The notes below the pieces were generated by a model that saw only the letters and a list, made by a program, of their open reading frames with translations, was not told the origin of the DNA and searched no databases. DNA of 64,000 nt, from assembly GCF_020091585.1 (NCBI RefSeq), contig NZ_CP083582.1, positions 3,596,001-3,660,000 of the forward strand, in the 5' to 3' direction. Origin of the DNA: Kovacikia minuta CCNUW1 (GTDB taxonomy: Bacteria; Cyanobacteriota; Cyanobacteriia; Leptolyngbyales; Leptolyngbyaceae). Position 1 is the stretch's first letter; each line of letters starts with the position of its first letter. The position numbers and the translations under genes were made by a program. Positions 54,893 through 63,156 of the stretch are shown one piece after another.

Positions 54893-55879
54893 CATCTCCC
54901 AGCCCCATATCAGACGCGCACTCCACAGTCCAACCAGTGCAGCGAGGGCTAGCCAGTCCGCTTTTCGGAAGCGAAACTGATACCACTCGACCCGGTGTTG
55001 ATTGGGACTGGTAAAGCCTCTTACCTTCATCGCACTGGCAATCTGTTCTGCCCGGAGCAGCAAGTTTTCCAGCAGCCGTTCCGCCACCATTAGCCAAACT
55101 TCGATACTGGCCCGCATACCCAATTTCCTCCAGTTAATTGCCCGCGTCCAGACGGAGCGAATCAGGTTTTGGGTTTCCTCCAGCACCAGAGGAATAAACC
55201 GGAGGGAAAGCGTCAGGGTCAAGGCAATTTCGGTAACAGGCACTTTGAATCGGCGCAGAGGTTCCATCCAATTTTCGATCGCCGCTGTAATTTCTTCCGG
55301 CGCAGTTGTCAGCAGAAACAGGTTGGTGCTGTAAATTAGCGTAAACAGAAGCGTGCTAAAGCGAACCGCCAGATCCAGAGAGCGGCGGGTTACCTTAATC
55401 GGACCTCTGGTGAACAGAATATAGTTATAGTCCGTCGGTTGTTGAATGGAAGGGTTGCGTTCTTCTCCTGGAAGGGGGGGGGTAGCGGGTTGTCCCAAAT
55501 GAAAGGGATTCCAAGAATCTTGGGGAGCAGCAGGAAGCTGGGAGGGTTGCTGAGAAAACGCCAGTTCATCTGCGGGTAGGCGAGGTTGGTGGGTAAGTTT
55601 GAGTCCATCGGGCATGATGGCAGTTAGCCCCAATACCATTACACTCAAAAGCAACAACCAGCCCATCTGTTGCCGCCACACCCGCAGCGGGATCATTGCC
55701 GTAAAGGTCAGGGCAATTAACAACCCGACCAGCGCAATCCGCCAAACAGGATTTGCCAGCAGGGGAGCCGCCAGAAACGTCATCAACCACACCAGTTTGA
55801 TCCTGGGGTCAAGCCGATGCATCCAGGTGATCGGTTGTTCCAGGTAAAGTCCTAAGGGGAGCGATCGCAGCAGATCCAT
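54887..55879 (-). CDS. ECF/CbiQ-type transporter transmembrane component (EcfT)
   Basis: 330 residues, energy-coupling T subunit. Membrane helices include LVWLMTFLAAPLLANPVW, IALVGLLIALTFTAMIPL and WLLLLSVMVLGLTAIMP. The conserved cytoplasmic coupling helices have TEIALTLTLSLRFIPLVLEE (A-R-G-like region) and ASAMKVRGFTSP (the Arg-Gly motif that contacts the ATPase). A Pro/Gln-rich insertion of about 60 residues (PADELAFSQQPSQLPAAPQD and after) lies between helices. The transported vitamin or metal is not evident, and no A or S component is adjacent. It lies 78 bases beyond the der stop on the same strand. Confidence 0.85.
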   Translation of the reverse strand: MDLLRSLPLGLYLEQPITWMHRLDPRIKLVWLMTFLAAPLLANPVWRIALVGLLIALTFTAMIPLRVWRQQMGWLLLLSVMVLGLTAIMPDGLKLTHQPRLPADELAFSQQPSQLPAAPQDSWNPFHLGQPATPPLPGEERNPSIQQPTDYNYILFTRGPIKVTRRSLDLAVRFSTLLFTLIYSTNLFLLTTAPEEITAAIENWMEPLRRFKVPVTEIALTLTLSLRFIPLVLEETQNLIRSVWTRAINWRKLGMRASIEVWLMVAERLLENLLLRAEQIASAMKVRGFTSPNQHRVEWYQFRFRKADWLALAALVGLWSARLIWGWEMN

Positions 55880-55957
55880 GGGAGTTTTGAATTCTGGGTT
55901 TTGAGTTTTGAGTTCAGGATTCTAACTGGGAGCTGAAAACTCAAAACTTATCATGAT

Positions 55958-57319
55958 TTAGACACGCGTTGCCCGGTTGACGTTACCTCGCTCCATATCC
56001 CGAACTTTTTTACCACGCCACAGGAGCCGAATCGGAGTTCCGGCAAAACCAAGGGATTGGCGAAACTGTCGTTCGACATAGCGCCGGTAGTTGTCGTTGA
56101 ACAAAGCGGGATCATTCACAAATAGTGCGATCGTCGGAGGACGGCTGCTGACCTGGGTGCCATAGTAAATCTTACCCTGGCGACCCTGGCGGGTTGTGGG
56201 AGGAGAATGCCAGCGGGCCGCATCTTCCAAAACTTCGTTAATCACGGAAGTGGTCACCCGGCGTTTGTGCTGTTCTGCTGCAACATTAACCAGATCCAGA
56301 ATTTTTTCCACCCGTTGCCCGGTTTTAGCGCTAATAAAGATGACTTCTGCCCAATCGAAAAAGTGGAGCCGATCGCGCATTATTTTCTCGTAGTCGTAGA
56401 TTGTGTAGGAATCCTTTTCGACCGCATCCCACTTGTTGACCACAATCACACAACCCCGCCCTTCGTCTGCGATTCGCCCTGCCAGTTTTTGATCCTGTTC
56501 CGTTACCCCATCCAGGGCATCAATTACCAGCAGCACCACATCCGAGCGATCAATGGCTTTGAAGGCACGGTTAATTCCAAAGAATTCTGGTCCATACTCA
56601 ACATTCTTTTTCTTGCGAATTCCAGCCGTGTCCACCAGACGGTAGGTTTGCCCATCTCGCTCAACGAGCATGTCGATCGCATCACGGGTGGTACCAGAAA
56701 TGGGGCTGACGATCGAGCGAGTTTCACCCACAAAGGCATTGAGTAAACTCGATTTACCCACATTTGGACGACCTGCGATCGCGACCCTGATCTCCTCCGT
56801 TTCCGAAATCTCTTCGGCAGGGGGTAAATAGGTAATCAGTTGATCCAACAATTCTCCTGTGCCATTCCCGTGGATTCCCGAAATCGGGTATGGCTCTCCC
56901 AGCCCCAACTGCCAGAACTCTGCCGCCTGGGTTACTCCCTGTTCGACGGATTCGCATTTGTTAACTGCCAGCAAGACCGGCACAGGTTGTTGCCGTAACC
57001 AGGTAGCAATTTCCTCATCCGCAGAGGTTAACCCGATCTGCCCGTCCACGACAAAGACGGCAGCGATCGACTCCGCCAGAGCCGCCATTGCCTGCTCCCG
57101 GATGAGTGGCAGGAACTCGGTGTCATCGTCAAACACCAATCCCCCCGTATCCACCACCTGAAATTCCCGATCGCCCCAAAAAGCCCGTTTGTAGGTGCGA
57201 TCGCGGGTTACCCCTGGCTGATCGTAAACGATCGCATCCTGCACACCCGCCAACCGATTGACGACCGTAGATTTGCCCACATTTGGGCGACCAATAATAG
57301 CAACAGTAGGCAGAGGCAT
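55958..57319 (-). CDS. der: Ribosome biogenesis GTPase Der (EngA)
   Basis: 453 residues with two tandem Ras-like G domains. G1 is GRPNVGKST with DTGGLVF and NKCE; the second is GRPNVGKSS with [10 protein letters not shown] and NKWD. The C-terminal KH-like domain ends with [13 protein letters not shown]. Essential for 50S assembly. The start at 57319 ([20 protein letters not shown]) is chosen because the 60 residues upstream in the open frame are translated repeats (IPLLHP-type heptads, 57331-57390). No frameshift. Confidence 0.95.
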   Translation of the reverse strand: MPLPTVAIIGRPNVGKSTVVNRLAGVQDAIVYDQPGVTRDRTYKRAFWGDREFQVVDTGGLVFDDDTEFLPLIREQAMAALAESIAAVFVVDGQIGLTSADEEIATWLRQQPVPVLLAVNKCESVEQGVTQAAEFWQLGLGEPYPISGIHGNGTGELLDQLITYLPPAEEISETEEIRVAIAGRPNVGKSSLLNAFVGETRSIVSPISGTTRDAIDMLVERDGQTYRLVDTAGIRKKKNVEYGPEFFGINRAFKAIDRSDVVLLVIDALDGVTEQDQKLAGRIADEGRGCVIVVNKWDAVEKDSYTIYDYEKIMRDRLHFFDWAEVIFISAKTGQRVEKILDLVNVAAEQHKRRVTTSVINEVLEDAARWHSPPTTRQGRQGKIYYGTQVSSRPPTIALFVNDPALFNDNYRRYVERQFRQSLGFAGTPIRLLWRGKKVRDMERGNVNRATRV

Positions 57320-57330
57320 GGGATCAGGGG

Positions 57331-57390
57331 AGGGATGAAGGAGGGGGATGAAGGAGGGGGGATGAAGGAGGGGGATGAAGGATGAAGAAG
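57331..57390. repeat. Purine-rich heptad tract upstream of der
   Basis: GATGAAG-GAGGGGG units directly upstream (on the minus strand) of the der start codon. Confidence 0.75.
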
Positions 57391-57551
57391 GCAGAGGGCA
57401 GAAGGGAGAAAGATAAGGGAGGTGGGAGAGTAATAGGGAGGGTACAGGAGATGGGATAAGGTTGTCGAATTTACGCCAAGCTCCACTACTACCTGACACC
57501 TGACACCTGGCACCTTTTATCCTTTATCCTTTCCCCATCACCTCCCCCTAA

Positions 57552-59219
57552 TTATGGCGTAGCGGATGCCTTACTGTCTGAAGCTGGAGAAATTGTAGAT
57601 TCCAGGTTAGAAACGCTAGGGGTTGAGTTGTCCTCTGGGGAAGGGGGGGCAGATTCCGGTTCAGGTTGGGGGGCAGAGGTTGATTGAACAGGTTCCGCCG
57701 CTGGAGCCGAGGGGCGATCGCTCAAACCGCTCCGCGCTCCAGTTGTGCTTGAACCAACCGTGGACTGTGATCCCGCTGCGGGTGCAAGGTCATGAACCCT
57801 TGTGGGTTCGTTGGGGTAGCGCTGGCGCTGGATAGGCGGCGAAAGTTGAGCGGCTGATGACGATCCCTGATCGGGTTGGGCGGCAGCAGAGGTTGGTTTC
57901 TTGACGGATATGGCTGTTCCATCTTTGGTGAAATCAATCTCTACCGTGTAGTTATGATATCCTCCTGTAACAGGTTTAAGCTGCCAATTTTTGACCGCCT
58001 CGATCGCCGCCCGTTCCAACTCGCCGTAACTGGAGTTTGTTGTCTGAAGTTGAGTCACATTGCCCTGGGCATCTCCGTTCACATTCAGCCGAACTTTTCC
58101 AGTACGTCCCAAAAGTGCTGCCTGAGCGGGGTAAACCGGATTGAGACAGACCACACACCCCTGCTGATTTGCGCTGGAAGTGCCGTTAAAAAATCGGGCT
58201 AACCCCTGACTCAAGTTCACGGATAGGGCACCTCCCAAACCTGCTGCCCCTCCTCCAGAAAGGGCTGCCGCTCCCCCTGGTCTGGTTCCAACACCAGACC
58301 GCACCGCCACCCCAGGGGAACCGACATTGCCAGAAGGTGCGCCAGCCTGCCCACCCTTTCTTGCAGTGCCAGAATTCCCGTTTGCCGAACCCAGATTTCC
58401 GCTGGTCGAACCCGAAAATAGGGTAGCGATCCCCTTGCGCAGGTTTGCTGCCCAATCATTCGGATTGGAGTCAGGTTGTTTTTCTGGAGAGGAACCTGCT
58501 GCTGGATCAGGATTGAGCGAAGCAGTCGGCTGATTAAAGTTTGAAGCTGCATTCAATGCGGGAACAGCGGTAAAAGCAGATTCTAAAGACGATCGCGCCT
58601 GATCCTGAGTCTGCTGTTCGCTTTCAACACTTGAGCCTGAACCGATCGCTGCGGTCAACGCAGGGACAGACGAGAAAGAGGGAAGGGGCGATTGTGGCTT
58701 TTCGCCGGGCGGTTCGGAAGTGGGTAGCTCAGAACTTGCTGTCGTTTGGGGAGTGGCACTTGCTGCATCTGAAGCGTTTGAGTGATCGATTTTGTCAGCT
58801 TCTATCTGGGGAGCAGGAAGGAAGGCTGCCTGCCCTTCCGTCCCTTTCTGCTCAGTTAAGGTGCCCGTGGATGAAGCGGCTTCAGCCGTAGAACTGGGAT
58901 CTGCTGTTTGCCCAAGACTGGATACGGTCACACCTGAGTCACCAAAGGGCAAATATTCAATCTCTCCTGGTTCTGTTAAAGATGGTTTTCCGATACCTGG
59001 CTCAGCCTGAGTGGGTTTTGAGGGGGACTCTGGCACGGGCATTACAGCAATCTCAATTGGCTGAGTTTGGGATAGGGGTACTCCTCCCGGATGACTGACC
59101 AACCAGCCCAACACCACCCCGTGCAATCCAGCAGAACAAATCAGACAGACCCGCAAAAATGATCTGAAAGCTTTTGCCTCTTTATCCCGTTGCTGGGTGC
59201 AAATACCTGAACTGTTCAT
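57552..59219 (-). CDS. TonB-like protein with long disordered linker
   Basis: 555 residues, start chosen at 59219 (MNSSGICTQQRDKEAKAFRS). One N-terminal membrane helix (FLRVCLICSAGLHGVVLGWL) is followed by about 300 residues rich in Pro, Ser, Gln and Gly (periplasmic spanning region). A TonB C-terminal domain with NPVYPAQAALLGRTGKVRLN and ELERAAIEAVKNWQLKPVTG is followed by another Pro/Ser-rich tail of about 100 residues. The tail after the TonB domain is unusual. Expected to transmit proton-motive-force energy to outer-membrane receptors with ExbBD; none is encoded nearby. Confidence 0.82.
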   Translation of the reverse strand: MNSSGICTQQRDKEAKAFRSFLRVCLICSAGLHGVVLGWLVSHPGGVPLSQTQPIEIAVMPVPESPSKPTQAEPGIGKPSLTEPGEIEYLPFGDSGVTVSSLGQTADPSSTAEAASSTGTLTEQKGTEGQAAFLPAPQIEADKIDHSNASDAASATPQTTASSELPTSEPPGEKPQSPLPSFSSVPALTAAIGSGSSVESEQQTQDQARSSLESAFTAVPALNAASNFNQPTASLNPDPAAGSSPEKQPDSNPNDWAANLRKGIATLFSGSTSGNLGSANGNSGTARKGGQAGAPSGNVGSPGVAVRSGVGTRPGGAAALSGGGAAGLGGALSVNLSQGLARFFNGTSSANQQGCVVCLNPVYPAQAALLGRTGKVRLNVNGDAQGNVTQLQTTNSSYGELERAAIEAVKNWQLKPVTGGYHNYTVEIDFTKDGTAISVKKPTSAAAQPDQGSSSAAQLSPPIQRQRYPNEPTRVHDLAPAAGSQSTVGSSTTGARSGLSDRPSAPAAEPVQSTSAPQPEPESAPPSPEDNSTPSVSNLESTISPASDSKASATP

Positions 59220-59632
59220 ACTTGATGACAAGACTGATGGCAAATCGGTTCATGCAAGGCGCTTTAAGCACCTACTTAGCATTCCCTGAACATAGTTACG
59301 TTAACGTGCCGCAAGTCATTATACAAGCATGGAGACTTAGAACAGGAGAAGAGGAATTAGGCGTTAGGAGTTTGGAATTAGCACTGTGCGCCACTTGAAA
59401 GCTGAGATCCTCGATTTCTCGTTGGATTTGATTCGATTTACTGGATTACTTTGCCAAAAACCGGGGATCTGAAGAATAGGCGCAGGTTGCGTGAATTCTT
59501 AGTTCTAGAACTTATGCATGGTTTGAGAGAAACCGGGTTTCTAGAGGCAACCCGAATGATCAATCAGCCTATTCCCATAAAGAAACCCGGTTTCTGCGTA
59601 AGTCCTAAATTCTCAACTCTTCATTCCTAATC
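59220..59632. other. Spacer with dispersed palindromes
   Basis: 413 bases without an ORF. A hairpin family copy (GAGATCCTCGATT / CCGGGGATCTG, 59404-59474) and the second AGAAACC-palindrome pair (59528-59595) occupy most of it. Confidence 0.55.
59528..59595. repeat. Paired 15-bp palindrome element (copy 2)
   Basis: AGAAACCGGGTTTCT at 59528-59542 and AGAAACCCGGTTTCT at 59581-59595. Same layout as the copy at 38982-39048. Confidence 0.85.
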
Positions 59633-60068
59633 CTAAAAATCGGCTTGAACATAGAGGCCACAGTTCTGAACTGGCATCTGCTTCGTCCAGGGGGAAAAGA
59701 CTGCGGAGGATGCTGTTACGGAATGCATCAGGCGTCGATCGCCCAAATATCCCTGCCTGGGAAGTATCACTTCTATAGAACAGCGGATATCTCAGGGTAG
59801 AGTCTAGAAAATATTCATAGGAGGGGGTTGTGGGGCGAACTTCCCGGCAAATATCGGCGGGGCAGGGACGGGTACCGGTTGCCGCAACCAGCGAGGCTCC
59901 CGTTCGTTGAATGGAGCGATCGCCGGGATCAGCTAACTTAGAGGATTGGCTTTCAGCCTGGGCGGATCGTGCTGGACTGGAACTACGAGGAACCTGTTGG
60001 GCAAAAACTGCGTCAGCAGCAAATATCCCCCAACCCATCGCCACACATACAGTCAGGATTAGCTTCAT
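59633..60068 (-). CDS. Small secreted protein, probable frameshift near the C-terminus
   Basis: About 145 residues, start at 60068 (MKLILTVCVAMGWGIFAADA). Signal peptide ends near VFAQ. The mature part is Ser/Ala-rich, then has TRPCPADICREVRPTTPSYE, and DSTLRYPLFYRS. The open frame ends LFPLDEADASSELWPL. Skipping one C of the CCCCC run (59690-59694 on the plus strand) instead gives FPWTKQMPVQNCGLYVQADF and a stop at 59633, which looks more protein-like. No family recognised. The tail proposal is inference. Confidence 0.5.
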
Positions 60069-60575
60069 AGTCACCTCTTGATTAAATGCTTCTAACGCTA
60101 CCCAGCAAAACTTTGAGACAAAATGACAACCAGGAGGTCGTCACAAATTAACAGCAGAGACCTGTGGATTCTCAAAATCCAATTGCCGCTCCTCTCACAC
60201 AAAAGATGTCAAAATACCAAGACGCTACTGCCCCTTCCAAACAAGAAGCAAGGGCGGATTGATCCAATACTTAAAAATCAGTTTCCACCAGATTGATAGT
60301 GAAAATCCTCTGTCCTAAGACAAGTCTCGCATCTGATGCCAGAATTGGCTGATCAGGAATTAGAACAGATTGCAATCGGCGCGATCGCTGACCAGACCGA
60401 CCTGACAGCCAAATCGCTCAGTCTAAATCACTATCAATTCTTATCCTAAGGAATATTTTCAAAACCAGGCGTTTTTTAATAAGTTCTTCTGGATCACTCA
60501 TTAGCTGGTAGCTATCAGCCATCAGCTGTTCTCAAACAGATCGGATTGCTGTTTTATCCTTCTGCCCTCTACCGT
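60069..60575. other. Intergenic region, one possible short ORF
   Basis: 507 bases. A hairpin-like GACCTGTGGATTCTCAAAATCC lies near 60160. The short ORF at 60336-60449 is listed separately; nothing else is supportable. Confidence 0.4.
60336..60449 (+). CDS. Possible 37-residue peptide
   Basis: ATG at 60336, sequence MPELADQELEQIAIGAIADQ and a short tail. The N-terminal ELADQELEQIA resembles double-Gly leader helices of ribosomally made peptides (E-L-x-x-E-L-E-x-I-A), but there is no GG cleavage site, no peptide-modifying enzyme nearby, and no evident ribosome site. It is listed only because the spacer is otherwise empty. Confidence 0.2.
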   Translation: MPELADQELEQIAIGAIADQTDLTAKSLSLNHYQFLS

Positions 60576-61079
60576 TTAATCAAAATAGAATAGAGTGACC
60601 AGCTTACGCTGTTCCTCCGCTTCCCGGCAGGTATTGAGAAGCGTTTGGCTGTCGTGGAAGGCAAAACAGATCAACTGCTGACAGCGGGAAATAATTTCCT
60701 GGTTACAGAGGGCACTGGCTTCTGCCAGAGACAGGGTATCGTTACTGGGATTTTCTACCAGATGCATCACCTGTTCCAGTTGGTCACGGGATTCCCGTGG
60801 TTGCCGCTCCAAACTTTGGGGCAGGATAACCGTCAGGAGGGTGGGATCTGCTCTGAGTGCGCCACGAATTGCTGCAAAATTGGTTCCGGTTGCCCCTGAA
60901 GTAAGCAGACGATTGCCCTCTAATACCAGGGCATAACTCATCATCTCAATCAAATTTTGGTGAGTAATTGGTACGTGGCGTGAGCCTAGCAGCGCAATCC
61001 GCTTCGAGCCTGTCTGCTGGATCGTCGCTAGCTCTTGCAAAAAATCGTCTACTCTGGGCAGATCTATGGATTGACTCAA
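60576..61079 (-). CDS. SLOG-domain protein, DprA-like (DNA recombination-mediator A type)
   Basis: 167 residues, a Rossmann-type nucleotide-binding SLOG/DprA-like fold: SKRIALLGSRHVPITHQNLI, then GNRLLTSGATGTNFAAIRGA and LLTVILPQSLERQP. It is far shorter than DprA, lacking the C-terminal winged domain. Such stand-alone proteins are common in cyanobacteria and annotated as DNA recombination-mediator-like. The ligand is unknown. Intact. Downstream of padR on the same strand with a 32-base gap, thus probably co-transcribed. Confidence 0.78.
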   Translation of the reverse strand: MSQSIDLPRVDDFLQELATIQQTGSKRIALLGSRHVPITHQNLIEMMSYALVLEGNRLLTSGATGTNFAAIRGALRADPTLLTVILPQSLERQPRESRDQLEQVMHLVENPSNDTLSLAEASALCNQEIISRCQQLICFAFHDSQTLLNTCREAEEQRKLVTLFYFD

Positions 61080-61111
61080 CGGACGGTATCAAACTGAACA
61101 ACCCAAATATC

Positions 61112-61666
61112 TTAACAGACAGGATTGTTCTTGAAGCGTTTTAACAACGCGATCGCTTCATCACACCATTCAACCCAATCCGTTTCATAGCGGATTCCCC
61201 TTCTCAGCACCAGATAGTGCAGATTTTGCTCAATCGAAAGATTTTCTAAATCCTTGAACTCTTCTGCCTCTATCTGCTGATAGTCGGTTAGCTTTTCCAG
61301 GTGAAGCTGACGATGCTGCTCTAGCTGTTGCTGGATTACGGATAGAGGAGCCAAAGTACCGACAAACACTTTGACCAGCAACTCTTCCTTGATCGACATC
61401 GTATCGCAAGGCTGGGAAATCCACTCAGCGAGGTGCTGCTTGCCAGCCTCCGTGATCGTATACAGCTTTTTGTCTGGGCGTCCCTCCTGGGGAATGATTT
61501 CTGGATGGACCCAGCCTTGAGTCTCCAGTTTTCCAAGTTCGCGGTAAATCTGCTGGTGGGTTGCCTTCCAGAAACAGCCGATCGACTCCTCAAAGGTTTT
61601 TGTCAGATCGTACCCGCTTTGAGGGCAGTCAACCAGGAGCGCAAGCATGGCATGGGCAAGGGACAT
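61112..61666 (-). CDS. PadR family transcriptional regulator
   Basis: 184 residues. The N-terminal winged helix (LAHAMLALLVDCPQSGYDLT, FWKATHQQIYRELGKLETQG, RPDKKLYTITEAGKQHLAEW) is diagnostic of PadR. The C-terminal coiled-coil dimerisation part (VIQQQLEQHRQLHLEKLTDY) follows. It is divergent from devB across a 177-base region containing four 16-base ATGC-N8-xCAT-like boxes, so it probably represses itself and the dev exporter. The inducer is unknown. Confidence 0.9.
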   Translation of the reverse strand: MSLAHAMLALLVDCPQSGYDLTKTFEESIGCFWKATHQQIYRELGKLETQGWVHPEIIPQEGRPDKKLYTITEAGKQHLAEWISQPCDTMSIKEELLVKVFVGTLAPLSVIQQQLEQHRQLHLEKLTDYQQIEAEEFKDLENLSIEQNLHYLVLRRGIRYETDWVEWCDEAIALLKRFKNNPVC

Positions 61667-61694
61667 CGGTATCTACCTATCGGTTTACTCTGTA

Positions 61695-61773
61695 ATGCAA
61701 TTTTTTGTATATGCAGTTATTGACATATGCAAATTATTGAATATATACTACCCCATAATGCAACTCAGTGCAT
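61695..61773. promoter_or_regulatory. Tandem 16-bp PadR-type operator boxes
   Basis: ATGCAATTTTTTGTAT (61695), ATGCAGTTATTGACAT (61711) and ATGCAAATTATTGAAT (61727) follow head to tail with a period of exactly 16. A fourth, ATGCAACTCAGTGCAT, sits at 61758-61773. The layout ATGx-N8-xxAT matches the length of the known PadR operator (ATGT-N8-ACAT). It lies between the divergent padR and devB starts. Confidence 0.65.
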
Positions 61774-61843
61774 AGCAACTAATTGAATATATAGAAAGAA
61801 CGACTTGCTTCTCCCCATCTCTCCATCCCAAAGGTCATTTTCT

Positions 61844-62950
61844 ATGCAAACAGTAACGCAGAAGCCCAAGCAGTTTGAACGTCGTTTCCCTAAGATGCCA
61901 AACCGGCGAACCTTAATCATCGCTGCGTTGGGTTGTGGGGTTGCTACCTTAGGAGCCGCTACTTTCTATACCCTCTCCCGGACTGGTACTGGGCAACCTG
62001 GTCAGACATCGATCGCCCTTAACACGCCTGCTGCTCGCTCTGTTACAGCACTGGGACGGCTGGAACCGCAGGGAGAAGTGATCAGCCTGGCTGCATCGAG
62101 TCAGGGCAGCCGAGTGGAGCAATTATTGGTGAAACAGGGCGATCGAGTCCAGGCGGGACAGGTGATTGCGGTGATGGATTCCCGCGATCGTCTGCAAGCC
62201 GCCCTGGAGAGAGCACAGAATCAAGTTCAGGTCGCCCAGGCCCAATTAGAAAAGGTAAAAGCAGGGGCAAAAACCGGAGACATTGATGCCCAGGCAGCAA
62301 CCGTCAACCGGATGGAAGCGGAGTTAAATAACGCCCAGGTGGAATATCAACGCTATCAAGCCCTCTACCGGGAAGGGGCAATTTCCGCCTCTCAGCTTGA
62401 CAGTAAACGGCTAGTTTTAGATACAACACGGGCGCAGTTGCAACAGTCAAATAAGACATTACAGAGTGTGGCAGAGGTGCGTCCGGTGGATGTGCGGGCG
62501 GCTGAAGCCGACGTGAATAGCGCCATGACCGCTGCCAAACAAGCCCAGGCAGACCTGGATCTGGCCTATATTCGCGCTCCCAGGGATGGACAAATTTTGA
62601 AAATTCACACCTATCCCGGTGAAATTGTCGGCAATGATGGCATTGTAGAACTCGGCAAAACCGCTCAGATGTATGTGGTCGCCGAAGTTTACGAAAGTGA
62701 CATTCAGCAGGTTCGTTTGGGGCAGAAAACCGTTATCACCAGCAGCGCTTTCAAGGGTGAAGCCCACGGATTTGTTGATGAAATTGGCTTGCAAATCAAG
62801 AAAAAAGGAATTCTTGACACCAACCCGACCGCTGATGCGGATGCCCGCGTTGTGGAAGTCAAAATTCGTTTAGACAAATCGGGAAGCCGTAAAGTGGCAG
62901 GTTTAACCAATTTGCAAGTCACCACACAAATTTTGCGAGACCAGGGATGA
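61844..62950 (+). CDS. devB: DevB-type membrane fusion protein of an ABC exporter
   Basis: 368 residues from ATG 61844 (MQTVTQKPKQFERRFPKMPN). One N-terminal membrane helix (LIIAALGCGVATLGAATFYT), then a HlyD-type lipoyl half-motif VEQLLVKQGDRVQAGQVIAVMD region, a long coiled coil (ALERAQNQVQVAQAQLEKVK), and the beta-barrel part ending with KVAGLTNLQVTTQIL. DevB links the inner-membrane DevCA pump to a TolC-like channel. In Anabaena it exports heterocyst glycolipids, but paralogues with other cargo are common. Followed by an overlapping small ORF and devC. Confidence 0.9.
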   Translation: MQTVTQKPKQFERRFPKMPNRRTLIIAALGCGVATLGAATFYTLSRTGTGQPGQTSIALNTPAARSVTALGRLEPQGEVISLAASSQGSRVEQLLVKQGDRVQAGQVIAVMDSRDRLQAALERAQNQVQVAQAQLEKVKAGAKTGDIDAQAATVNRMEAELNNAQVEYQRYQALYREGAISASQLDSKRLVLDTTRAQLQQSNKTLQSVAEVRPVDVRAAEADVNSAMTAAKQAQADLDLAYIRAPRDGQILKIHTYPGEIVGNDGIVELGKTAQMYVVAEVYESDIQQVRLGQKTVITSSAFKGEAHGFVDEIGLQIKKKGILDTNPTADADARVVEVKIRLDKSGSRKVAGLTNLQVTTQILRDQG

Positions 62951-63156
62951 ATATCAAAACGCTTCTACAAGCTGTTATCTGTACCCTTGTGCTGCAATTT
63001 GTAGCGTCCCTGTCTTCCACATCCCTAGTGGCTCGTTCTGAATTCCTTCAGGATGTTCCCAGGCTTTCCAAATTTCTGGGAGACAGGCAACAGCAACAAT
63101 CTGAGAGCAGCAATGCCGATCTCCCCTCTTTCCCCCACCCCCTATCTATTCCATGA
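62947..63156 (+). CDS. Small ORF between devB and devC
   Basis: 69 residues. ATG overlaps the devB stop (ATGA at 62947-62950) and its own stop overlaps the devC start (ATGA at 63153-63156), so both junctions are translationally coupled. N-terminal hydrophobic stretch TLLQAVICTLVLQFVASLSS could be a signal or anchor; the rest is polar (DRQQQQSESSNADLPSFP). Not recognised. Either a real small subunit of the exporter or a translated spacer kept open for coupling. Confidence 0.45.
   Translation: MNIKTLLQAVICTLVLQFVASLSSTSLVARSEFLQDVPRLSKFLGDRQQQQSESSNADLPSFPHPLSIP

Noticed and set aside
57320-57499. 60-residue N-terminal extension of Der
   Set aside because: Encoded by repeats; homology begins at MPLPTVAII.
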